This document shows, in pieces, positions 24,961 to 35,971 of a stretch of 64,000 bases of DNA. The stretch spans positions 211,164 to 275,163 of the forward strand of contig VTPC01001864.1 of the NCBI GenBank assembly GCA_011009095.1, in the 5' to 3' direction. The first letter of the stretch is position 1. Each line of letters opens with the position of its first letter. Both the position numbers and the translations under genes were made by a program. The DNA is from Ignelater luminosus (lineage: Eukaryota > Arthropoda > Insecta > Coleoptera > Elateridae). Under the pieces are notes generated by a model. It made no database searches and was not told the DNA's origin. It saw only the letters and a program-made list of their open reading frames with translations.

Positions 24961-27900
24961 GCGTCGCCGCCATTATTCGGCATGAGTTATTTGTTTTTAT
25001 AACGTGAATAATGACAGTTTTTATGAGTTCGCCTGGACCATTCACGTTTTTTGCTATCTGCACGAAGGAAAGGAAGAAAGTGGATGAGAAAAATAATGGA
25101 TGCAAAACCAATATGAAGTTAGTTTTACTCTGGGTCAAACGTACAAATGTGAACTGAATATGGGATGGATGCCTTTTAGCTTTTCTAAGGAAAACAGACG
25201 ATAACAGGACTACCCAACTTCATTTCAAAAAGATATATCTATTCGACGATGAATACGTAAAGCTCTCAACAAAACAAGAGGATAGTCAATGGATGGATGG
25301 GTATAAACATTCAAAACCGGGGGAAAAGAATTCTCTACACATTTTATTTTTGAAGTTTTTCAACAATATAAATTTTATTTTTCTTTTTATAACCGACTAT
25401 GCTATTCAAACTAAAATGTAAACAAACATATAACTTCGCTTTGCTAATTTTGTGCCAAAATATTTTCGCATTGTTTTATTATAGTATCAAGGTTACTCTT
25501 TAATACATCAATGCATTTCTATTTTTTCATTTTGTATATATTGCGCAGTATACAATTTATCAAAGATAAAACTACATACTACATAAATCACATGCCAGTA
25601 ATATTGATTATACTTATTTTTAAAAAGAATTAATTACCCTTGATAACCGCCTAGTTATTTTTGCAAACGATATTGTCTAATAATTGATCTCTTATCAGTA
25701 AAACATAACATTTTATGTTTCAAAATAGCTCAAACATGTTATTATGACAATGAAAATTTTATCTGGTATATTATATACATAAAACAAATCATTGTATAAC
25801 TGTTGTTTTATTTAAAAAAAATTTAACCTTACCTGAAAATAGTTTTGAATGAATACAATACAAAATTTAATAATGATTAATGCGCAATAAACAATTCTAT
25901 AAGAATTCCTGGTAATTGTCCCGTTCTAATTAATAATAAAAGACTAATTAATAAAATCGTTACACCAAAATAAGCCACTGTGGTAATAGATGCAACAAGT
26001 AGGGAATGCGGTAAAACTATTATGGTACAATAACTTTAGTTAAACGGTTATTGATGAAAGTTAAATTTTCATTAAAATTAATGTAATCCGTTTAGTAAAA
26101 TGGAATTGAACTTGATAAGCCAAGAGAAAGACTAAGATAATTTTTAAGTATATACCTACGATAATATTTGTGACAAGATTCAAAACAAGAGACAAGCAGC
26201 AAACAGTTGCATTATTCCTCGTCAATTTAATGAAACCATATATTTGGAGTTACATTTACATGTAATACTCTAGACCATTTTCATTATGTGATATACTTAC
26301 CAAATAATTCTTGTACAAAAATAAGTAATGAATGAAAATAAATCTTCCTTTCTTAATAAATAATTTAAACCCAAGTTTGGGTTGCAAATACATACCTATT
26401 TGTCATTTTGATTCACAGACAACCCAAGGAAGCCAAAAACAACGTGTCCTTTCCTTTCTCAGTGTGCTTGTTGTTACCAAGACAATGGCAGTCCTATAGG
26501 CGCTCGGTATGTCAACCTGTTAGGTCTTCACCCCGAACAAAAGGAATCTGTCATAAGTTTCACTATTTGGAAATTCTATTGATTGAATTCTAATTGATCA
26601 TCTGAAGCGATTTTAAACTCGATTAGTCGTAGGAATTTTGCTTTAAATAGATTGGATTAATAAATAGACGGTGCCAAATTGATCATCAAGTTTTTCTGCT
26701 CTTGTGTAATGAAATCCAAACTATAGGCTTATAAGGTAGTCTAGCTCTAGCCTCTACATTTTTTCTGGAATAACCGTTTTCAACATCATCATTTACATAA
26801 AAGCAGGTATATTGTATGTTTCGTGCTTAACTGATCGCTCGAGATATACTGGCAAAGACATTCTATAAAATTAGGTTTTACAATTCAAATTCCAGTTTAA
26901 AAGTTCTTCTATGTCTAAATTGCCTTTTTTTCTTATCAGAAGAACCACCAAAGCAACTCATAGCTACAGGCGCTCTCATAACATCAACCGCAAGTCCATT
27001 ATAATCCATTTGAAAATCAATTTTAGGGAATATTTTCGTACTTTTTTCCCAAAGAAAAGCAATGAGAACGTTTACTTTCTTTGTATAGGTATGATGTAAG
27101 TAATATAATTATGTAACATTCAACATTCACAGTTATGCATACTAGCATTATAATAGCATAACTGTGTTGTTGTCACCACCAGGCGCCGAGATAGTAACTA
27201 TATCACCCGAATATGAAATGCAGCCCTTTTAGCTTTGAGTGGTTTAAAATAAAAACTTGCTATACAAACATAATGAAAAACAAGCGTGTGTGTTAAACGA
27301 CAAATGGACATTAAGTAGAAAACTTGAGCATCAATTTATATTTTAAAACCTCTATAACAGACATATCAGTTTACAGTAATCGTCTTCGTAATCAAATATG
27401 TAGTATAATTGCTGCTTCTCAGGATGATTAAGTTGATAATGAACAAATGGCAACTATTGCACCTCTCACCGTGTTTTTCATCTATCACTCTAGAGCAGAA
27501 TTAAATAAAATTTCTCTAAAACTCGCTTTAATGTAAGTGATAGTGTCTCATTAACGTACTCGCCAAGCCAAATTATAGACTAAACAACAGTTTATTGTAT
27601 ATATTTAAAAGATGATCCTAAGTGGTAGTATTAAAAAAATACTGAAAAAAGCTTTTTAAGGGATGATATATTGGTTCATAGCATAAGTGATAATAACATA
27701 TGCAAATAAAAGAATAATAGGGGTACATATATAGTTTTGTCCAAGAATGTATTTCTTCAAGTGAGTGACTGTTTGCTACTTTTTAACGAGTTCATTTTGA
27801 TTATTTGTTATTGTAGTATCCAAACACTCCAAATACTCAATTGTGTATCGAGAAAGTTCATTTATGATTACTGACTCTTCCTCAGTAAGAACTGATACGA

Positions 27901-29286
27901 CATGGGACATAAATCTGGAAATGATTCAAAAATACTATTCTAGAAGGTACAATAGAATGAACAAATGATTCAAAGACACTAAAAGTGACTCCAAACTCAG
28001 AATTAAGAAAAAGAAAATACGCAGTTACGAATTAAAAAATTAATTTTAGTATTTATCATCATTATTTACCTTTAGCTGGTTTATGTTTTTTTCTCTTAAA
28101 CATTACACAATACACATGTCCATTAAGTATGTGTGTGTTGAAAGATTCATTATCATTATTTCAGATTTATTATCAATTTAATTTCTCTTCCAAACATTAA
28201 TTATATATTCCAACTTCCAAAAGATATATAAAAATTTTACCGAAAGTAAAATTAAATTTATATAAAAAGAATCCCGTGGGATGCAGAAAATAAAAAGGGA
28301 GAAAATCCACTCATTAATTTTCATCCCAAGAGACAATTCAATAAATGTTGAAGGATATTTTATTTCTGAACGAATGAAATTAAAATGTTTGTAATGCATG
28401 GGTGATTGTTGAATTATTTAAGCTTAAAATGCGAAGTGCAATTATAGTATATGAAAAGCTTACTTTTAATATTACTCAACCCGACCGAAGAATTATATAC
28501 TGTGAATTTGTATTCAGCAATTTAATTATAAAACGAAGAAAACATTTACGAAATAAAACTACTTTCATTATTAAGAAGAAAGATAAATAAATTACCTAAT
28601 TATATATTGAGAATTCTTTCGTTTTAATATCAACTACTGGTTGATTTTGGATCTTGACATTCGTGATTAACAAGCATCAGACTATAGAAATTGCTTGAAC
28701 GCGTTTAATTAACGTTGAAGATCACCTTGATTTATTTTAGAGAATTTCATAATAAAATGTTTACAAAAACGAGCATTTCCTTTTTTTTTATTTAGTGACC
28801 CAAATTAAAAAGTGATGTATCGTGCACGAAGGAATTTCTTCACCAAACGCTTCATTATCAATCTTGAATTAAAGGCTCCCCAATGAGATGCCAGCACGAA
28901 TTTATTTCTTTGTGGAAATTCATAAGGGAGGTACCATAATAATATTGCATGCGATATTTAGGATCTAGGATGTAGGGGCGTATTCAGAAAAAGGTGGGAG
29001 GAAATACACGAACGGGCGTGTAATTCCCTTATAAAAGAATTTAAAAATTAAATTAGCTTTCCTTTTCTTCTTAAACGCTTTCTATTTTATTTTAGCGGTA
29101 AATATGCATTTAACGCAAACTGTAAAAGCGTTTAATAATTAACAAAAAACTAAAAAGAATTTTATAATATTTTCTGACAGTAAATTTCAAAAAAAATATT
29201 TTACGGTGATGAAATTATAACCAGAATTTTATTTAAAAATTAACACATAATTTAGACTATTAAATCGAAATGTTTATCCTTATAAA

Positions 29287-29650
29287 ATGTTAAATACAGC
29301 GCGCACAACTGCGCTCCCCCGTAACAAAATTAATACTATTCTCGCCGCAAACCCAAACTTTAATGGAAGCGTTCAGAGGACGCTAAAATACAGTGCATTG
29401 TTACGTAACTTCATGATGGCTTCCACCGAATCGCTCCGCCTTTGCAGGAATAACTCCGCCTGGAGTTCCTTGGCCACGTGAAAGTTTCCAACGCCTCCAT
29501 ATTTGTTTCCAGTTGCTATGGTAATTACGGCGACGAAGCCATCTTTACGCACCAATTTACAGGACTTTGACACTTGCACAAAAACGATTACACCGGGAAT
29601 ACGATAAGATACCTTTTCGAATTTCGCAAACCCTTCCACGAATGCACTTA
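29287..29650. promoter_or_regulatory. GC-richer island with X-box-like and YY1/Pho-like motifs
   Basis: The island stands out from AT-rich flanks and contains several CpGs. At about 29513..29526, gttgctatggtaat resembles the palindromic RFX X-box (GTTGCCATGGCAAC, 11 of 14). At about 29540, gaagccatcttta contains the YY1/Pho core GCCAT; ccacgtg at about 29474 is an E-box. The minus-strand open frame 29373..29639 is not a known protein. A promoter, enhancer or untranslated first exon of the minus-strand gene is possible, but this is inference from composition and motifs only. Confidence 0.25.
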
Positions 29651-31899
29651 TCCTAAATAACTCGACCAGACGGTCAACCTTGATTTTTGTCGGTTTTATT
29701 TATTTTTAGGATAATAGAAAGGTTGAAGAACTAAAACGTGTGCGTCAACAGAAAAAATAATCGGTCTGATTAAAGGCAAATAAATGATTGTTTACACTAA
29801 AAGTAAACATCATATATTGTCGTTATTTAGAATTGTATTTGTTCTGAATAATCAGGTCGGTTTTATAATTTTAGAAATAAACATACCTACTAATGGAAAT
29901 TAGGAATTTACTACTTAAAGCTATAAACGTGATTCATAGTGCCAAATTAATGCTGTTCGATTAATTTGAATTTATAAACTTGTTACAACAGGTAAACAAA
30001 AGATTTCTAATTTTTTTAAAAGATATCTCGCAAGCTTAAATAATAACTTACACAAAAGGAATATGGTGAAAGTGTATTAATAAGATATGTTATACAAGAT
30101 CCCGTGTAGCACATTTTCCCGTTCGGTAATTAATGTGGAGTAACAGTAAAAATTACTATTATATTAGAAAGTAGCTTTATATTTATAAATTTAAGGATTG
30201 TCTCGTGAGTATTTTCATAGTACGCCCAACCTATGTGTGGGCATTCTTGCATAGCTTAAGTTCATTAGCAAATTTAGGTCGTTTCCACGATGAAATTGAA
30301 GTTTTTTTTATAAACAAGTGCTGTCTAGCGTCTAACTTCCAGAAGAAATAGATGGATAAATTAATTATAACCCAGTGCCAAGCACTTATAGTAATCTTTT
30401 GAAATTGTAAGTGGATGGATATCTGTAGGATTGCGTTATAGTAAAATGCATTGCAATCGATTCGTTAAGGTTAACAGTGACAGAATCGAAATGTAATCTA
30501 GTAGATGCAAAGTAATGAAAGATTGAGTAATGCTACTGTAGCAGTCACGGACACGAATCATTATAACATTTATAACTAATCGATTAGATTACAAAGACTG
30601 ACATTAATTAGCAGTCGAGGTTGAACAATCATCACGATCAATGACATGTGGCAGTGAAAATTTTGTCATTGCAAAACACATAAAAATCTTAAGATTGCCA
30701 TACCAGGAAAGACAATTAAATTAATTAATTAATCTATTGTTCCGCTCAAACTTCTTTTATAATTGACGTCCTTCGTGTTTTATTTGTAATTGAATCAATG
30801 TCACAAGCAAGATTAATTTATTGTAATGTATCATACACAAACAAATGTTCTACAGGATTGATTCCTGCTTTTGGCTAGTGTTATAATATGCATTTAAAAT
30901 TAATTAATTGAATTTGCATATTTTTAATAGTAATTAAGCAAAGTGTTAAATTCGACTCGTGGCCAACCACTTATGGTTATCATATATCATTTAATATCAG
31001 TCTCACATATTTTTTTAAAAATTTCACACCTACTGAACGACTAATTATTTGAAGAAATTTCATGAAAGTTTCATATGTTCTAACTATTACTACTTACTTA
31101 AAAACATAATTCACAGTGCCTTTTAAAAGTAATAAAAAAATTCTGTTTCAAACATCTGACATTTTGGTTCTTGATTGATTGTTTCAGCAACAGCAAGTGA
31201 TGGCGGATTGTGTTATCTTAGCCACTATACCACTTTTCCGCAGAACAGGATGCGTGAGTCTAAGGATTTTTTTGACTTTGTGAAGTTGGACAAACAAGTA
31301 ATACTCTAACCAATGTATCATCCGTAAAAAACATGAAAAGACTGAATAAAGTTTGTATTATATTGTTCATTATATTTTTTAAAATCTCGTATATATATTT
31401 CAGTTTTTTAATTCTGGCAACCCTAGATAAGGATTCTTGAAGATTGGCCAAATCTTAGTTTCATTTCAAGAAAAATTATTTCAAATTACAATTATTTGTC
31501 ATAAACAAATCCAGAGGTACTACGTCCATTGAAACCGTCATACTTATGTCACTCAGTGGCCCTAATAGACGCAAATCACTGAAAACAGGTTTTTATTGTT
31601 ATTATCACATAAGACCCTATGGTATTTATTTAGTTCTTGTGTGTGGATAAAGCGATTCTGATACCTAGCGATAATATTGAATATTTTTGTTTTGCATACA
31701 TATACATCAATATATCCTTAAGTACGTAGTTTCCAAAAAATGATTTTTGAAGATATCAAAAACTAACATATCTACTACTGGTTGCGTTAGTATATTTTGG
31801 AATAATTTTATCTAGAACGGCAAGATGTATTTTAAATATGAACTAACTTTTGGACTAGCACATTTATGTTCATTATTAATTTGCACAAACATATAGGTA

Positions 31900-32722
31900 C
31901 ACGGTGACACAACAAAAACGAAACAGACTGAATAACTCCCACGAAACTAATTTTTCGAAAAGATACAAGAACACGTCGATTTGTATTGGGAGGGGGGCAC
32001 ATTTTTTGACGTACAATTCAAACTCTCAACTTCAACCTCCTAGGGAGCGAGGGCGTCAACCCCTCAAGGGGGTTGAAGTGGCACACTATTAGAAAGGCCT
32101 TTCAATTCTCCATACTTACCCGTTTAAATTTTTAAATTTGGTCGATTTGTTTGGAAGATATAGGGCGTGAAATCTAAAATATACCAGGCTGCATGATCTT
32201 CAAACTCTTACATTTGATGTTTGTTCTCATTTAATTTGACAATCTTGTATCCACTTTAAACAAGTTTGTCATGTTTATTTTTTATTTTCTTAGTTGGGTG
32301 GCAACTTTCTCTTAATTTGCAACAACGAATACTAGAAAATTTACTTAGTACCGCCCACACTAGGAAAATAAAAAATAAACATGACAGACTTGTCTAGAAT
32401 GAATACAAGATTGTCAAATTAAATGAGAACAAATGTCAAACGTAAAAATGTGAAGTTAAAATAAAGCCTTCTATGTTTTAGATTCCACACCCTATATCTT
32501 CCAAATAAATCGACCGAATTTAAAAACTCCAACAGGGTGATATGGAACCTCCTTCCCATTAATTCTTATGGGGTCAACCCTAGGGGATTAAAGTTTAGGA
32601 TTCGAATTGTACGTCAAAAAAATGTCTCCCTCACAATACAAATCAACATGTTTTTCAGTTCTCTGGAAAAATTATTTTCGTGGGAGTTATTCAGTCTGTT
32701 TCGTTTTGATTGGGCCACTCTG
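31900..32722. mobile_element. 823-bp fold-back element (long inverted arms) with TA target duplication
   Basis: The left arm 31900..~32304 and right arm ~32348..32722 are reverse complements over nearly their whole length, with small indels, leaving a loop of about 43 bases. Matching blocks include gaaacagactgaataactcc near the ends and aatttgacaatcttgtat and atgtttattttttattttc near the loop. TA flanks both ends (31898..31899 and 32723..32724). No transposase is encoded; the open frames inside (31904..32092 and 32537..32825) are mirror-image shadows. It is probably a non-autonomous Tc1/mariner-type fold-back. Confidence 0.82.
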
Positions 32723-33416
32723 TATAATACTTAACTTTGTGCTTCTGAGATATAAAACACTATTCGCTCGTTTCAAAGCTTACAACCATCATTACTTTCA
32801 CTGTAAGTTGGGCACGATATACTAAACAGTACTGGCTGTCTGACCAACTTTGCGTTTTGTATAACTTTAATGCTAAGTATAACCCCGGTAACAAATTCAG
32901 GGTAATGGATGCTTCAGACCTGAGGGTTTTCTAGTAAAGGACAGTTTCAGAGTATATAAAAAGGAGTTTTTTCCGTGGTGCCACTTTTCGCATAACAGGA
33001 GATATTGTCAATACTCACATTAATAAAATGGCATTGGTTAAAGAATTCAACTCAGGTTTAGAAGTCCTCGATTGGGAGTTCCCTGTTTAAGTATAACAAG
33101 ATACAAAATCTTGTGCAATTGTGACATTACACTGTCTTAGTCTGATGATCGAATTGAAATAGAAATATTTCCAAAAACAAGAAAAAACTTTTTACAGACC
33201 TCTATGCTATAAATTTCCTAACTTCTAAAGATTGCTGTTTAATTCCCTGAGTATTGACTGACTCTTGGGATAGTTACAAAATTCACCAACAATTTCAGGT
33301 TTTATAGGTTTCCCAGATATAAGTTACTAATTGTCTACCCTTGGGTATATTCCCTATTGAGAAAATCGGATTTTTAATCCGACATCTATACTACACGAGA
33401 TAATTGTCTAGTTGTA
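32723..33416. other. Noncoding gap between two DNA elements
   Basis: No gene is recognised. A short hairpin (tcggatttttaatccga) lies near 33368..33384, just left of the next element. ATGGCATTGG at 33028 opens only a short frame. Confidence 0.45.
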
Positions 33417-34005
33417 GGGGCAAGTCGGGTAGCCCCGGGCGGTGGGTAACCGGGGACATTTAAATTTCTAAGAAACCAATCACGTTGCATAAGTGAAACT
33501 TTTATTTTAAATATGCACCCTCTAAATTACAAAACAAATTCAGTGAAAAAACAAAAAGGTAAAGGCGCTAAAAAGACGTTGAAGACAAAGAAAAATATTC
33601 AACGTCTTTCCGAAGAAGATCGAGAGACCGAATGTATCATATGTGGAAAAATTTTTGAAGAAGACTGGATTCAGTGCTATGAATGCAAAGACTGGGCCCA
33701 TGAAGATTGTGTTTATATAGATTCTTCAAATATTCATTATTATTGTGATGTTTGTAAGGCCAAGAAACGATTGGGCCACCATTGATTACTATATCCGGGG
33801 CTGCCCGCCATCTTTTGCGTTGCCAAAAAATTAAGGCCAAATTATTTTTAATATATTTCGTTAAAAATTTTTGTTATGATTACTAATTTTTAATTAATAT
33901 GTTGGAAAAAGTTCCTAGTTTGATTTTGGGATTAAAATAAAGACAAAGAATTTGTTTATTGTATTTTTATTTGCAATTCATTTAAGTGTCCGGGGCTACC
34001 CGTCC
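33417..34005 (+). mobile_element. 589-bp pogo/Tigger-like deletion derivative carrying a zinc-finger ORF
   Basis: Inverted ends share cgggtagccccgg followed by acaTTTAAAT/acacttaaat. The left end carries about 15 extra bases (gcggtgggtaacc) between these two matching parts. TA lies at both borders (33415..33416 and 34006..34007), though the exact tips are uncertain because the left end has extra bases. A further copy of the ccggggct-gcccg word lies inside at about 33795..33808, which could be a subterminal transposase-binding site. Between the ends lie one 90-codon ORF and a polyadenylation signal (aataaa, 33936..33941). The catalytic transposase is absent. Confidence 0.65.
33513..33785 (+). 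CDS. 90-aa protein with C-terminal PHD-like zinc finger, transposon-derived
   Basis: The ORF begins with a Lys-rich stretch (VKKQKGKGAKKTLKTKK, about residues 10..27). It ends in a Cys/His finger: C-x2-C-x10-C-x2-C-x4-H-x2-C-x11-C-x2-C (residues about 49..85; core ECIICGKIFEEDWIQC, WAHEDC, YYCDVC). This C4HC3 pattern is the PHD-like finger often found at the C terminus of pogo/Tigger and related insect transposases; PHD fingers typically bind histone tails or proteins. Here it stands alone, with its own ATG, no stops and a downstream AATAAA, inside short inverted ends. It may be a fossil fragment open by chance, or a small expressed DNA/chromatin-binding protein. No Kozak or promoter evidence is strong enough to decide. 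All eight metal ligands are present. Confidence 0.6.
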   Translation: MHPLNYKTNSVKKQKGKGAKKTLKTKKNIQRLSEEDRETECIICGKIFEEDWIQCYECKDWAHEDCVYIDSSNIHYYCDVCKAKKRLGHH

Positions 34006-35876
34006 TACTCGTATATCCAGCATCGACATATAGATAGTCTGAAACATTGAAGACCAGTACTAACACTAACCTGCGAATTTAATGATGTTCGGTGTATTAG
34101 ACAAACTCTACTTATGGCATCTAGTTTTATTTGTCTTTGGTTAGGTACGGCACAGTGAGTCAGAAATAGAAAAACGTTTGCATTATTTTATTTTTATGGT
34201 TTGAAAAGCTTTTTCCTAAGAAAGCGACTAATTTCACACAATTAGGTAGACACGATAATTGACAAAAAGATTGTACGCCATAATAATAATAATACAAAGA
34301 TGTTTCATGTTACGAAATAATAATACTTAAATGCTTCAAGCAAATATGCCTTTTTGCGGTTGTAGGGAAAAATAGTGTGCAAAACTTTTTGGAAAACGTC
34401 TTGTATAAGACTTTCGCACTTTCCTGTGAAATGTGACACTTTCTATGCTCGTTAAATGCTGAAACACTTCACATCAGTGATATTAGGAAATCTAAAAGTT
34501 TTTACTGAATCTTAGTTGTAAAATACCAATTATTATTAATTTTATTTATTTATTATGCTTTATCATTTATCAATAACAATTGCCTCGAAAGTGTAAAACT
34601 TGTTTGGTTTTCACACTCGATTTAATTTAATAAAGAAATGAGAAAAATGGTAGTCTGAATATCCTAATTTGAATTTCGCGCTTAGCATTCAAGCAAAATG
34701 GAAAGAGAGATAAGTAATTCAGTATTAGATTGTTTTGGGTTTAAATTACACCAAACCGTGAGAATATTTTCTCAATTTCAACCTTGGTTAGGTAATAGAA
34801 AAAAAGGTTGTTCAGGAAGAACAAAAGATGAAACGTTTTTCTTTTATCTGTCTTTGAAATAACATATTAATCGAAAGAACTCTTTTGTTTATCCTTTATG
34901 CAATTTTATTGAACAAAAACAATAAACTAAAATAAGAATGAAACAATATTATTCGACTACTTTAAAATTACCGGTAGAGAATTATTTAATAATTAATTAA
35001 GAATTAAATTAGCTCTCTCCAAGAAACCATTTCTAAAGCAATTTTTAAAAAACTTTCCTCGCTTTTTGCTTTTCCATAATTAATTTATTTGCAAGTCTTA
35101 ACCATATGAGACGTTTTCAATCGCGGTTTAATTTATATCGTAGAAAGGAAAGGAAAGCAAAAAATTATAAAAAGTCAAATTTTAATTAAAAAAGTATTAA
35201 CTTTCAGCTGCCGATTTATTAATTATTACAAAAGTTAAACTGCACGAATAAAATTCTTTTTTATTATCTTCAATTATCAATGTACGAAGTAAACATTTCT
35301 TTTTGTTTACAAAATAACACAAAATATTCTGGGCAGTTTACATTTCTCGTGAATATTTATTCCAATATTTTTACCTTCACGTATTTTTAGTTATTAAGTA
35401 AGTAATTTTCATTTTACGTCAAGAATAATAACTGGCGCAATTTTTCACAACAAACTTTATTTGACGTGTAAAGGCAGACAGCTTCTAGACGAGAATTCTT
35501 ACATAAGCATTTTTTTATAATAAATTTTATAAGATTTGGAATGTCGTAGGAATTTATGCGAATTGTTGGGATTTTTTAAAACATTTTCTTGATGAAAAAC
35601 ATTTTCGTAGAATAAAATAGACGAATTTGATTTCCCCTTTAATAAAAACCAACTGGAACAAAACAGGATTGATGATTAATTACATTTTCGCTAAATTTTT
35701 CCTACACAAAAAGTAATTAACAGACATGACGTCAAAATTATTTTTACCATAACAAAGAATTAAAAAAATCAATACCCAATATTATTCACCTTGATAATTG
35801 TGAAAGGTATAATGGTATAAGAAAGAAATAATAACGTATACAACCAACCACATTGGTTGCAAAACATGTAATGCTA

Positions 35877-35971
35877 GGAAACCCGACAGGTTCACGAATA
35901 TTATTTCGTCCCTTTCCCTTTAAAGCGAGAACAACACGTGCTGCTTACGACCTTGAAACTGTCGGGTTGCC
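35877..35971. mobile_element. 95-bp hairpin with TA flanks, candidate micro-MITE
   Basis: The ends ggaaacccgacaggttc and, reversed, ggcaacccgacagtttc match at 15 of 17 positions and are each bordered by TA (35875..35876 and 35972..35973). The interior of about 60 bp contains cacgtg and is not coding. The geometry fits a very short Tc1/mariner-type MITE, but a regulatory hairpin cannot be excluded. Confidence 0.4.

Larger units (their letters stand above)
23041..31899. other. Long AT-rich noncoding stretch with two GC-richer islands
   Basis: No coding exon is recognised. The 165-residue minus-strand frame at 24641..25138 is hydrophobic and AT-driven, and I do not regard it as a gene. GC-richer islands at 24895..25000 and 29287..29650 are listed separately. 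The patch at 26400..26560 (with caggcgctcggtatgtc-like text) is of mixed composition and unassigned. A weak tRNA A-box-like string at about 31210..31240 (minus) has no partner B box. Confidence 0.4.

Noticed and set aside
24641-25138. Longest open frame in the window (165 aa, minus strand)
   Set aside because: Hydrophobic, AT-driven composition with no domain. It overlaps a GC-rich island and a hairpin, and no splice or family support was seen.
31195-31245. tRNA or tRNA-derived SINE signal on the minus strand (agtggtatagtggctaaga)
   Set aside because: It resembles an A box only. No B box (GGTTCGANTCC), acceptor stem or SINE tail was found at the right distance.
31904-32825. Open frames inside the 823-bp fold-back
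   Set aside because: They are mirrored by the inverted arms and encode nothing recognisable.
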